Shown: in pieces, positions 27,687 through 36,830 of the stretch
How positions within the stretch are numbered: position 1 is the first letter of the stretch
Layout of the letters: each line of letters opens with the position of its first letter
Assembly: GCF_026262505.1 (NCBI RefSeq)
Contig: NC_067205.1
Location: 27,544,556-27,608,555, forward strand
Direction: 5' to 3'
Length of the DNA stretch: 64,000 nt
Source: Trichomonas vaginalis G3
Lineage: Eukaryota > Parabasalia > Trichomonadida > Trichomonadidae
Notes under the pieces: generated by a model
Database searches by the model: none
What the model was told of the DNA's origin: nothing
The model's input: the letters and a program-made list of their open reading frames with translations, nothing else
Position numbers and translations under genes: made by a program

Positions 27687-28203
27687 GACTGTTGTCAAAA
27701 TGTCATGTTGTCACATTTTTTCATAGAAGTTAAATTACCTGGTGACCACCTGGTGACCTGGTGACCCCTTCAGTTCTTCAAAAATAATTAATTATTGAAT
27801 AACCCATGACTGTTGTCAAAATGTCATGTTGTCACATTTTTTCATAGAAGTTAAATTACCTGGTGACCACCTGGTGACCTGGTGACCCCTTCAGTTATTC
27901 AAAAATAAGTCATAACCACCTTCCTCCTGTGTTGTTGTCAAAATGTCATGTTGTCACATTTTTTCATAGAAGTTAAATTACCTGGTGACCACCTGGTGAC
28001 CTGGTGACCCCTTCAGTTATTCAAAAATAAGTCATAACCACCTTCCTCCTGTGTTGTTGTCAAAATGTCATGTTGTCACATTTTTTCATAGAAGTTAAAT
28101 TACCTGGTGACCACCTGGTGACCTGGTGACCCCTTCAGTTATTCAAAAATAAGTCATAACCACCTTCCTCCTGTGTTGTTGTCAAAATGTCATGTTGTCA
28201 CAA
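27687..28203 (-). repeat. 122-bp tandem array with GGTGACC motifs (four units plus a partial)
   Basis: Units begin at about 27691, 27812, 27934, 28056 and 28178 (measured at GTTGTCAAAATGTC). Each full unit reads ATGTTGTCACATTTTTTCAT, then TTAAATTACCTGGTGACCAC and CTGGTGACCTGGTGACCCC, then an AT-rich spacer. It is the same sequence as copies A and B, in opposite orientation, lying just after the primase-helicase stop. The spacer is ATAATTAATTATTGAATAAC in the first unit and CATAACCACCTTCCTCCTG in later ones. The array resembles iterons of a replication origin. Confidence 0.9.
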
Positions 28204-28244
28204 ACTTTAGAACGGCATAATTTAAATTTTTATTTTTATCATAA

Positions 28245-28409
28245 ATGAATACCCCACAAGCTCAAAATTTACCACGAATCATAACAAGGGAGGAAATGAT
28301 AAAAATGATGCAAGAACATGTTAAAAATAACAAACCACTAAAATTGAGAAAATGTGGTTATGCAGTAATGATGGAAAGAGAGATGTTGTCGAAGAGGAAT
28401 AAAAATTAA
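28245..28409 (+). CDS. Small protein of element 2 (54 aa)
   Basis: ATG 28245 follows TTTTTATTTTTATCATAAATG, the start context shared by most genes here, which is the main reason to accept so short a frame. The protein is basic: MNTPQAQNLPRIITREEMIK, then KNNKPLKLRKCGYAVMMERE and a Lys/Asn-rich end. Its stop overlaps the stop region of the convergent gene at 28406 by four bases, a geometry repeated elsewhere in the element. Function is unknown. Confidence 0.5.
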   Translation: MNTPQAQNLPRIITREEMIKMMQEHVKNNKPLKLRKCGYAVMMEREMLSKRNKN

Positions 28410-28669
28410 ATTTGGATAGAGTTTAAAAATTCATCTTTAATAAATTCATCTCTTCCAACCAATTTATTTATTCTATTAAATTCTTTTATTTTTGCTTCAC
28501 TCAGTTTAATGATTGAACGGTAAGTTTCTAATTTTTCGATTATTTCTTTATCGTTTTCAACCCCACCGCATTGTGGCTTCTTTTTGTAATAGCATATTTT
28601 TGATTTAATTCTGTTTAGTTTCTTTTTATATTCATCGTCTGGACTCTTGACTGCTTCGTTGTCACTCAT
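28406..28669 (-). CDS. Small charged protein of element 2 (87 aa)
   Basis: ATG 28669 (MSDNEAVKSPDDEYKKKLNR). Mostly helix with one short Cys-containing loop (KICYYKKKPQCGGVENDKE). No family recognised. It lies 18 bp after the integrase gene on the same strand and converges with the small gene at 28245. Confidence 0.55.
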   Translation of the reverse strand: MSDNEAVKSPDDEYKKKLNRIKSKICYYKKKPQCGGVENDKEIIEKLETYRSIIKLSEAKIKEFNRINKLVGRDEFIKDEFLNSIQI

Positions 28670-28687
28670 TTCTTACGAAATAAAAAA

Positions 28688-30208
28688 TTAAATATTATTT
28701 AAATATAATGGAGTAATAAAATAAATCGGAATTTCTATTAATTTATTGTCAACTTCAACTAATGCATTGCCGTTAATATATCTAACAAATTCAGCTATTG
28801 TGTCAAATCTTCGTCTTCTTTTTGTCATTGATTTATCAGTTTTTCCATAATCGAGATGAATTAAAACTTTATTTCCTTGTTTAAAATTCATGAGCCCCGA
28901 ATTAATTTGTTCACGTTTAACATCATTTAACCTTTCCATTTGCTTTCTAATATATCCCCATTCTTTTGAAATATCATTTTTCATTTCCACCGGTTTCATG
29001 TTTATAGTTCTATGCCATGTATTATTATAATAATATACTAACTGCTGTATGATGGAGTCATGATTTCCATCCCAGTATATCTGACCGTTAACCCCTAACG
29101 CATCTCTAAGAGTTCTCATTACCGCATCAACTATTTTATTATGAAACGTATATGGAGAGGATGAGAAGTAAAAATTAATTTGTGGGAAATAATGAGCCAT
29201 AGCTGCCTGAAATCCTTTATCACCATCACCCCTGATATTATCTACTCTTTCATGATCTAGTAAGTATTGAATAGCTCTTCTTGTTTCCTGTTCTGTTTTC
29301 CCTTTCACCGGAATGCAATATAAATATCTAGTGTTAATGTTAATGGCAAATAAATAAGTAACGTTTCCTTTTGAATATTCCAGATGATCGATTTCGTATG
29401 AATATGGATATGGAGCAAATGAAGGTCGACTAAATTTTTCCTTTAACGGTTGAATTTTTGGGTCAATTGGTTTATTTAATATCTTGAAATCCTTTTTAAA
29501 ATCTTTTTGCTTCTTTAATGTTTGAAATGGATATAATAAAGTGAATGATGAAGGATTAACTGAAGGAGGAGGAGGTACTGTCGTTGGAGGTTTTGGTGTT
29601 GTAAGTGGTTTAATTTTATCTGCTTTGATTTTGGATTTCATTCCTTCCTTCATTAATTCTGGATGTATTCTATTCATTTGTTTTAAATATGCTGTATATA
29701 AAGGTTTGATATACTTTCCTGCTTCGAGTTTATGTTGAAGGATGAATTCCAAAAGTTGATCTTCATTTAAAAGTCGGGCTGAATATGGTTTAACTAATGA
29801 ATCATAAATTAAAGCTTGTGCTTCATTTATGGTCTGAAGGACCTGGGTGTTTTGTACCATTTGTTTTTGTTCCTTTGGTTTTTGTGGCTCAGGATTATAT
29901 AATTTATATAATTCATCAATATCTTCTTCTGTTAATACTTTATTTTTGAAATCTTTCAATTGTTTAAGTTGCGATTTAGTTTTTCCCTTTGCATATTCAT
30001 TATTTTTAATTTTGTCTTTAATTTTAGAAATTATTTTATCATGATATTTCAAAATTTCATTTTTATAATATGGATAATAATATTCCATATCATCACCCGT
30101 TATATTGTTATCATATTTTTGGAGATATGCTTTTAAATCATAATAATTAAGAAAATTTTGATTAAATATTAAATCATCAATTAAATTTTTTAAATCTGTG
30201 TTATCCAT
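28688..30208 (-). CDS. Retroviral-type (rve) integrase of element 2 (506 aa)
   Basis: ATG 30208 in a TTTATATAAATG context. Residues 1-210 are helical and charged, with a Pro-rich linker (TTPKPPTTVPPPPSVNPSS). The RNase-H-like core starts at SYEIDHLEYSKGNVTYLFAI, continues with RYLYCIPVKGKTEQE, DNIRGDGDKGFQAA and HNKIVDAVMRTLRDAL, and ends in YYNNTWHRTINMKPVEM. The C-terminal part (GNKVLIHLDYGKTDKSMTKR, then RFDTIAEFVRYINGNALVEV) is an SH3-like DNA-binding barrel. It would join the element's ends to host DNA; the exact 6-bp duplication around the element fits. The frame is intact. The long N-terminal extension is absent from the element 1 integrase. Confidence 0.87.
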   Translation of the reverse strand: MDNTDLKNLIDDLIFNQNFLNYYDLKAYLQKYDNNITGDDMEYYYPYYKNEILKYHDKIISKIKDKIKNNEYAKGKTKSQLKQLKDFKNKVLTEEDIDELYKLYNPEPQKPKEQKQMVQNTQVLQTINEAQALIYDSLVKPYSARLLNEDQLLEFILQHKLEAGKYIKPLYTAYLKQMNRIHPELMKEGMKSKIKADKIKPLTTPKPPTTVPPPPSVNPSSFTLLYPFQTLKKQKDFKKDFKILNKPIDPKIQPLKEKFSRPSFAPYPYSYEIDHLEYSKGNVTYLFAININTRYLYCIPVKGKTEQETRRAIQYLLDHERVDNIRGDGDKGFQAAMAHYFPQINFYFSSSPYTFHNKIVDAVMRTLRDALGVNGQIYWDGNHDSIIQQLVYYYNNTWHRTINMKPVEMKNDISKEWGYIRKQMERLNDVKREQINSGLMNFKQGNKVLIHLDYGKTDKSMTKRRRRFDTIAEFVRYINGNALVEVDNKLIEIPIYFITPLYLNNI

Positions 30209-30272
30209 TTATATAAAAATAAAATCAATGTTTTAAGGGTGCCCACCTCTTTGTCTCTTCTGTGGTATTTTA

Positions 30273-33200
30273 TTAAATAAATGGCATACAACATCCATTT
30301 TCACAACATACAGCCTTAGTGTGTGCTCCTGTTAATGCAGTCTTACCGATTGTTAAGCGAGTCATTACCCCGTTTTTAAGTTGTAAATTAATATTCTGAC
30401 CATCAAATATCAATTTATCATTTATTATATCCAAATATTTTTTAGGTGTTAATTGTTTATTTTGTCTTAAACTAACACCTTTCATTTTTTGTGCAATCTT
30501 TTTAAAATCACTTCCATCAATTGAACCGTTGAATGATGTATAACACTTAGGACATAAAGCAACCATGTTATCACCTTGTTTCTCAATTGCTAAACCCAAT
30601 AATTTTTTCTCATGTGCTTTTTCTTCAGCTTTATTCTTTAATTTAGGTTTAAATTTCTCATCAAAACAGAAGAAATCAAAAGGTGCGAATTTGAAAATGT
30701 TTTTATCATAAAATTGTTTATCGGTTATAATCACTTGAAATGCTTGAGTGTTAGGAAGATTTGGATCGCCAGCGATTGCCCAATAAGATGAATCAGTATC
30801 ACCTTCAATGAAATGAAAACGATTAACATCCATGCATTTATACATAAAATCATAAATGAAAACCAAATACCAGTATTTAGCATTATCTAAAGTGAAGAAT
30901 GCCTCTTGTAAACATGTATCACATCTATAAAATCTATCTTTAAGCATCACTTGATATGTATCCTCTCCTATTTCTCTTATGTTTTTAAACTTATTTGACA
31001 TACATGCAACGCGTGACTTCTGTGCATTCATTATTTTAGTCTTTGCGTAATTTTGTGTATTCATTGCATCGTAACCATATGATCCATTAAGTGAAATCTT
31101 GCAAAATAAACTTTTTCCTTTATTTCCTTCTAATTCAGCCTTTTGTCTTTCGTTCATAAATTTGTTCGCAAATTCATTAAAACAAGTGTTTTTAGTAAAT
31201 GTTAAAATTGATTGAATATCATCGATGATAAAATGAAATTTGTCTATTAGATACCAAAGATAATAAGAAGAAAATGGTTGATATTGGTTGTGTGTTGATG
31301 CTAACTGAGTTAATTTTCTCTGTTTCTGGTCAACTGGTAGATTGTTTGATTTCATGTAATTATACATAAAACTGCCAATTGTTTTTTCATCTGTGATAAT
31401 ATCTAAGTTTCTTATTATCGGTAAAAAGTTTATGTAATCATTAATGTATTTTTCATCAATGTGACCCTTTACTTCAGCCACGAATAAAGTATTTTTCTTC
31501 TTAATAATTCCAGTGCTTTTGCTTTCTTTGTTGCTGTATCACAAATGATAACACCATTCAATCTTCCCGGCATATACATTTTATGGTCAGTATATTGAAT
31601 GAAATCATGAGGATTAGATGAAAATGATGAAGGATATAATGAATTAAAGTCAACTCCAACGAAATGAGTCATAATGTTGGTGGTGTCCTCATTTGATACA
31701 GTTTTAGTTTCTGGATTATATGAAAGTTTATTAATGTGCGTGATTCCTTTAAGATTAACACGATGTTGAACATTTGATAGACCACCAGTAATTCCATTAC
31801 GGAGAATGTGATAAGCTTCAACTGAATCTAAAGTCATTGGTAAATTATTTTTTAATGCGTAATTTCTTAAATTGATTCTTAAACGTTGAACATCTTCATC
31901 TTTATTTGATTTTACGACATTGCAATAACAACACATTAACTGACAATTTTCTTTGGTATGTGGTTTTTCATTATCGATTCTATCTAATGTTGGTTTATTT
32001 GCATATGTAAACGCTTTACCACACATTTTGCATTTAGATGAAAGGATTAAATCGTGATAGTATTGAAAATCATCCATTGAAACATTGTTTTTAGTATCCC
32101 TTTCTGCTTTTTCATCTTGTTTCTTATATGATTCAATTTTATATTTCCAATACTTTTTCGTTAATTCAAAACTTGATTCTATCTCTTCCTCAGGATATTT
32201 TTCATTAGGATTAAAGTCTTTATATGCTAAAGCGTAACGAATCATTGAAGCATTCGATGATAAAGAAAGATTATGAAGCATATCAATTTTATAAACAAAT
32301 GTTTCTTCAATAATTTTATCAATTGGGTCAATCATAATTTCAACATCTTTATTGCAATAATGAATAAAATATTCTAATCTATTCTTAAAGTTTTTAGCAT
32401 CATTGAGATATATTTGATAATCACTATCTGATATAGTTTCTTGAGTTAATGCTGAATAAAATGAATCTTTCGTGAATGGTTCCTCTTTATATAATTCTTC
32501 TTCGGAATTCTCCCATGTGATAAATTGATAAGGGAAAAAGGATTTAACACGTGATTTATTGTTTCCGAAATCTTGAGTGAATTGGTCTAATGTCCCACCC
32601 GCTATATAATTTCTGATGTCAATAAATCTCAATTCATATGGAACGTTTGTTTTCTTTACTATGACTTGCTTAAATTGAGAAGAAGAACCCAGCATTGATT
32701 TTATTTTCCATTTTGCAGTGTTTAAATCACGAAGAATTAAATTTAAATCAAACTTTCCCGAATTAAAACCTATGATATTCACTTTATTAAATTCTTCATC
32801 TAGAAGTTCTTTAAATGCTTCCTTCTGTTTTTCATTTAATGTTTGCGACTTCAATAATTCATTGTATTGACTCATATTTGATTTAGCAACTAATGAACAG
32901 GTTGAAAATAAAAACTCAATCCAATCAGAAATAAAAGAATCACTCGAAGTTAAGCAAAAATTCCTCGTATATGTTTTATCATTTAATTTAACCGTTGATG
33001 ATACCATAAATGGTTTTAAGTAAGCGTTCAAAGTTGCACATTCAGAAAGTTGAAGTTCTTCTTTAGTCTCTAATGTTTCGAAGTCAAAAGTAATATAATA
33101 TCTTGTTGGTTTATAATATTCCTGCAAATTATGTGCTAATAGCCATTGATATATCTTCTGTTTCGTGATATGTGGTGCATATGGTTGTTGTGTCTTTTGC

Positions 33201-33718
33201 AATTGAACGTCTTGAATTAATCTTCCATTATTTTCTTTACATTTCTCACAATGTTTTAAAAATCTTCTTTGGTTTTTCCTTTCTGGATCATCACGGATAG
33301 AATAAACTTCTTCTTTACAATATGGGCAAACTTTATATCCTGTGAGTGCTTCAATGTCTGTAATTCTGTCAGCGTGAAGTTTTCCACATGGACTCTGTGT
33401 TAATAAAATATTTACTGTTTCAAATTCTGGATCTATCATTATTGTTTCCACTAATGGAAAGTCTACCTTGTTAATGTCTACGTCTTCTGGTTGAGGGTCA
33501 CAATAATAAAAATCAATATTAACGTTTAACATTCTTGCTAACCTCTCACTTTCTGATGAAATGTCAAATCCTTCATATGCATCTATGGCTTCATTTAAAT
33601 AACTTCTACGAGTTTTAGGATTAACACCATCAGGAATGTTATAGAAGCGTTTAAATAACCTTCTACCTTCGGCTCTTATTTGATTATCATTCATTTTAGC
33701 TGTTCCATTTTTGTTCAT
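30273..33718 (-). pseudogene. Protein-primed-type DNA polymerase B of element 2; broken
   Basis: Starts at ATG 33718 in a TTACATAAATG context. In order: an N-terminal Cys-rich region (YKVCPYCKEEVYSI; CEKCKENN), exonuclease motifs YITFDFETLE, IIGFNSGKFDLN and YCNKDVEIMID, an HNH-like Cys/His block, polymerase motif A GVDFNSLYPSSF, motif B KISLNGSYGYDAMN and motif C EGDTDSSYWAI. This is the family-B polymerase that marks Polintons. Between the exonuclease and polymerase parts, CKMCGKAF, LDRIDNEKPHTKENCQ and LMCCYCNVVKS form a C4/HNH-type zinc module. The gene looks broken about once and is treated as a fossil. Confidence 0.9.
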
Positions 33719-33797
33719 TTATGTAAGAAAAAAAATTAAAAAATAAATAAAAATAAAGTTTATTTTTTTTAAAGTCCGAGACTCAGAGAGTCCAGGG

Positions 33798-34910
33798 CTA
33801 AAGTCCATAAAATGAATTAAGAACACATAAATTTTTATCATCTGCGACGTGACGAATACATTTTAATTTACTCAAGAATGCGTACCCTGATACATTAAAT
33901 CTAATTCCTGTCTTATTTAATTTCACAACTTTGAAAAGGAATGTATGAATAGCTATAAAATGATGAGATGATGTTTTATGGGTTGCTTCCATTTTTTCTG
34001 AAATAAATGAATAAATATAATGTTTATAAGTTTTCATATCTTTTATGTTCTTAATAACGAATGGTATAGACCTTTCAACTTCGTCTTCCTTCGGTGCTGT
34101 TCTTTCATATGAAACATTATTGGTATCTTCAATAATGAAACCACAATCACACAAAATTTTATATGTACCAATTATTTCTTTTGATATTTTATCTAACAAA
34201 TCAAAAACTTTATCAACACCTGTACATTTATTTAAATAATAATTTGTGTAAATATCATGGTCTTCTTTCTTAATCGTATTTGTTGCATATGTTACATTTT
34301 TCACTGCTTTTTTGAATTTTTCAGAATCAAGAGGAGGTGAAAGTAATATACATGGATAATCTCCATCGTCAATAAACTGAAGCTTATGTTTATGAATAAA
34401 TTTTGTGCCTTCTTCTGAAAGTGTTTCGTCAATATCACCATCTAATAAATTTTTAGTAGATTCCAAAAAGTAATTTTTATATCTTTCCTCATGTGATTTT
34501 TGAACTTCTGATTCTGAAGCTGGGATATTCATTAAACCCTCTACTTCATTCTCATTATATTTTTCAACTTCTCTTAATTCCTTAATTTTTTCATCTATTT
34601 CATCTCTTATTTTTTTCAGTCTTTCAATTTCATCATATTCATCATCTTTAATTCGTTCTTCATAATATTCAGGGAAAACATCAGGTTCTTTTGGTTTTTC
34701 TTCTTTAGATGTGGGATATAAGAAATTTATAACATCATCTTTATTCATTTTTCCATCATAATCAAACTCATTTAAAAACTCCGCGAATTTTTTACAATTT
34801 CTTAAGTAATATTTATCAACTTCATAACCTGCCTCCTCTAATATATCCTTTATTTCCTCATTTGTGAATCCCAATTTTTTAACGTTGTTAGTTTTGACGC
34901 TCATTTTCAT
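33798..34910 (-). CDS. Unknown protein of element 2 (370 aa)
   Basis: ATG 34910 (MKMSVKTNNVKKLGFTNEE) or ATG 34904. Residues 1-70 look like a small helical domain (IKDILEEAGYEVDKYYLRNC); residues 85-120 are coiled coil (YDEIERLKKIRDEIDEKIKE); the rest is a mixed fold with several Cys and His (YKILCDCGFIIED; KTSSHHFIAIHTFLFKVV) and an end KCIRHVADDKNLCVLNSFYG. No family recognised. It lies between the right terminal repeat and the polymerase gene, where a terminal or replication-associated protein could be expected, but nothing shows this directly. Confidence 0.55.
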   Translation of the reverse strand: MKMSVKTNNVKKLGFTNEEIKDILEEAGYEVDKYYLRNCKKFAEFLNEFDYDGKMNKDDVINFLYPTSKEEKPKEPDVFPEYYEERIKDDEYDEIERLKKIRDEIDEKIKELREVEKYNENEVEGLMNIPASESEVQKSHEERYKNYFLESTKNLLDGDIDETLSEEGTKFIHKHKLQFIDDGDYPCILLSPPLDSEKFKKAVKNVTYATNTIKKEDHDIYTNYYLNKCTGVDKVFDLLDKISKEIIGTYKILCDCGFIIEDTNNVSYERTAPKEDEVERSIPFVIKNIKDMKTYKHYIYSFISEKMEATHKTSSHHFIAIHTFLFKVVKLNKTGIRFNVSGYAFLSKLKCIRHVADDKNLCVLNSFYGL

Positions 34911-34960
34911 ACAAATTAAAAAATAAATTATTCAAAAATGTAAGACATGAAAATAATTAT

Positions 34961-35380
34961 TTCTAATTTCTTTTACTCTCTCGTACATACTAGATTTGAA
35001 GAATTCAGAACATTTCCCATAATCTCCTAAATGTTTTCCATTCATTATATGAAACTGTATAAACTTTATATTTATCTTTGCATCTTTCATCACTTCCAAT
35101 AATTCACAGTCTTCCTTTTTAAATAAATGTATTATGTATTCAGGATTAAGAATTCATACAATATTGCTTCCCTTTAAATCTTTGAATATAAACAGGAACA
35201 CCATCCTCTAAAATTCGATAATCTATTTTATCTAGTTTTACTTGTTGAGTCATTTATGTAAGAATAAAAAATAAATTATGTTTAAAATTAATGTTAAAAA
35301 TAATGATACAAAATCGTTCAATATTGTATGAATTCTTACGTTTACAAAAAAAGTCACATAACCCATCCTATCCTACTACT
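34961..35380 (-). repeat. Right terminal inverted repeat of element 2 (420 bp)
   Basis: Mirror copy of 13585-14004; position x on the left corresponds to 48965 minus x on the right throughout, so no insertion or deletion separates the copies. It ends CCTACTACT and is followed by TTCCAT. The mirrored short open frame and two copies of the GAATTCATACAATATTG motif (35150, 35319) lie inside. Confidence 0.95.
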
Positions 35381-35386
35381 TTCCAT
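35381..35386. repeat. Right target-site duplication of element 2 (TTCCAT)
   Basis: Second copy of TTCCAT, directly after the last base of the right terminal repeat; matches 13579-13584. Confidence 0.95.
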
Positions 35387-35707
35387 GCTGTCTTAAAGAT
35401 ATTCATGATTGAATTTTCGATGACTTTTTTTCCAACTAGTTTTGACTTTGACTTAAGTTATGTATTGAATTTTCTTTTCTTTAAATTTAAATATTTCCAA
35501 ACTACAGTTTAGTCCAGAATAAAAAGTTGACGAAATGACCGTTATTCAAATACTCAGAATTATAGTTTCAAGAATTTATTTTGCTATTTGAGTCACCATC
35601 ATACATTCCAGAAATATATGAAACATGTAAAAATCGTTTAAATTTTTTTTAGAAATTGAATTAAAGTCAAAAGGAATTTGAGAATGTATTCATAATTTTT
35701 TTCCAGT

Positions 35708-35714
35708 TCATTTT
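35708..35714 (+). promoter_or_regulatory. Trichomonad initiator (Inr) box TCATTTT
   Basis: TCATTTT lies 12 bp before the ATG at 35720. It fits the known trichomonad Inr (TCA, pyrimidine, T, A/T), which sets transcription start at the A. The element 2 insertion ends 322 bp upstream and leaves this core promoter intact. Confidence 0.7.
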
Positions 35715-35719
35715 TACTA

Positions 35720-36661
35720 ATGTTGAGCGCATTTCTATGCATTGCAAGTAGCCTTAGAAATAAGAGGCTTAAATTAGATGAAAACAATTTTAAGGATTGC
35801 CCAACAATCGTTGATAATGAGTTGAAATCATTAGATGAAATAGTAGAGTTAACATTAAAAGCAGGTGAATGCCGAGAGATTTCAGCCTATTCTTATTCAT
35901 TAGCTAGCCAATCTGAAATCACAGCTGATTAGTATAAAATGTCGGATCTTTCAAAACCCATTAAGACTGTAAAGAACCCATTTTTCTTTAATAATCCATC
36001 AATAGTATCAGAAGATGGATATACAGCTACTGTCAAGTGCGCTGATAGCTCCAAAGAATGTAAGATCCAAATAAAAACAGAGGCTATGCCTTCATATGCA
36101 ATAGAAGATGAAGATGGGAAAACTGACTATAGACTTTATCTTACTTCCTTAAAGAGTGGTAAGTTTGAAGTTGATTTGAAACGTGGAATCATTATTTATC
36201 CAGGATTTCTAACAAAGAATACCATCAAAGTTGTTGGTGAACCAAAAGATAAAGTACAAATTCATGATGTAGCTGATAAACCCGAAGATGAAAATAAAGC
36301 TCCTAATGAAGTCACAATTACAGGTCCAGGTACAGCATATGGAGGCCTACATGAAAATGCAGGCGAAAACGCCGAAGTTAAAGCTACAATCACATATGAA
36401 AGTACAACAGAAGGCGACAAATTATGGTTCCCTGATTTTGCTGGCTGGATCCCTCAAAAAGCCGACCTTTTCACACTTGGTGATCTCAAAAACGAAACTT
36501 CTTCTTCAAAGGAAGGAGATTCTTCCGATGGTAAACTTGGAGGTGGCGCAATAGCCGGAATTGTGATTGGCGTTATTGTTGTCGTCGGAATTATCGTTGG
36601 CGTTCTTGTTTGGCTCTTTGTTTTTAAGGCCAAGAAAGGAAATGATGCAGAAGCTCCTTAA
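35720..36661 (+). pseudogene. Single-pass cell-surface protein with one in-frame stop (host)
   Basis: The frame begins MLSAFLCIASSLRNKRLKLD, a short signal-peptide-like start behind an Inr box. A single TAG at 35930-35932 interrupts it, and the same frame resumes at once and runs to 36661. The second part is an extracellular polar region (YTATVKCADSSKECKIQIKT) with two Cys near its start, a Ser/Gly-rich stalk, then one strong membrane helix (GGAIAGIVIGVIVVVGIIVG, continuing VLVWLFVF) and a short basic cytoplasmic tail. Such GGAIAGIVIG-type anchors are common on trichomonad surface proteins. The stop runs into TAAA. The first part alone (71 codons) would be secreted and unanchored. A downstream ATG at 35939 would give a protein without signal peptide. 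It may be a recent pseudogene or a variant allele. Confidence 0.7.
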
Positions 36662-36743
36662 ACAGTTTTAACGTTTAAACATTAATTTTATTATAATTTT
36701 CATTTTTTTTTCATTATAATTTCGTACAATTTTAATTCATCAA

Positions 36744-36830
36744 ATGGGAATAGAAAAAGGTAAAACACCTCTTCATTTAGCAACAAAAAATATGAAAAGA
36801 ATACACATGTTCTAGATGCATTAGCTAGAA
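36744..36830 (+). pseudogene. Ankyrin-repeat gene fragment (host)
   Basis: The reading MGIEKGKTPLHLATKN from ATG 36745 has the G-x-T-P-L-H-x-A core of an ankyrin repeat. The frame then decays into stops. This is a small remnant of one of the many trichomonad ankyrin genes. Confidence 0.5.

Larger units (their letters stand above)
13585..35380. mobile_element. Complete Polinton/Maverick element 2 (21,796 bp)
   Basis: Both ends are defined: 420-bp terminal inverted repeats beginning AGTAGTAGGATAGG and an exact 6-bp target duplication. The cargo is a double-jelly-roll-type capsid protein, packaging ATPase, integrase, DNA polymerase B, primpol-helicase, KilA-N protein, tail-collar fibre and several small proteins, in the known size range of Polintons. 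The element is mostly whole, with about two broken frames (ATPase and polymerase genes) and one gene split by a mariner insertion. The two terminal repeats match without length change and I saw no substitution, which suggests a young insertion, unless the repeats are kept alike by conversion. Confidence 0.96.

Noticed and set aside
27687-28203. CRISPR-like array
   Set aside because: The period is 122 bp with no variable spacers; units differ only in one AT-rich segment. It is a tandem repeat, not a CRISPR array.
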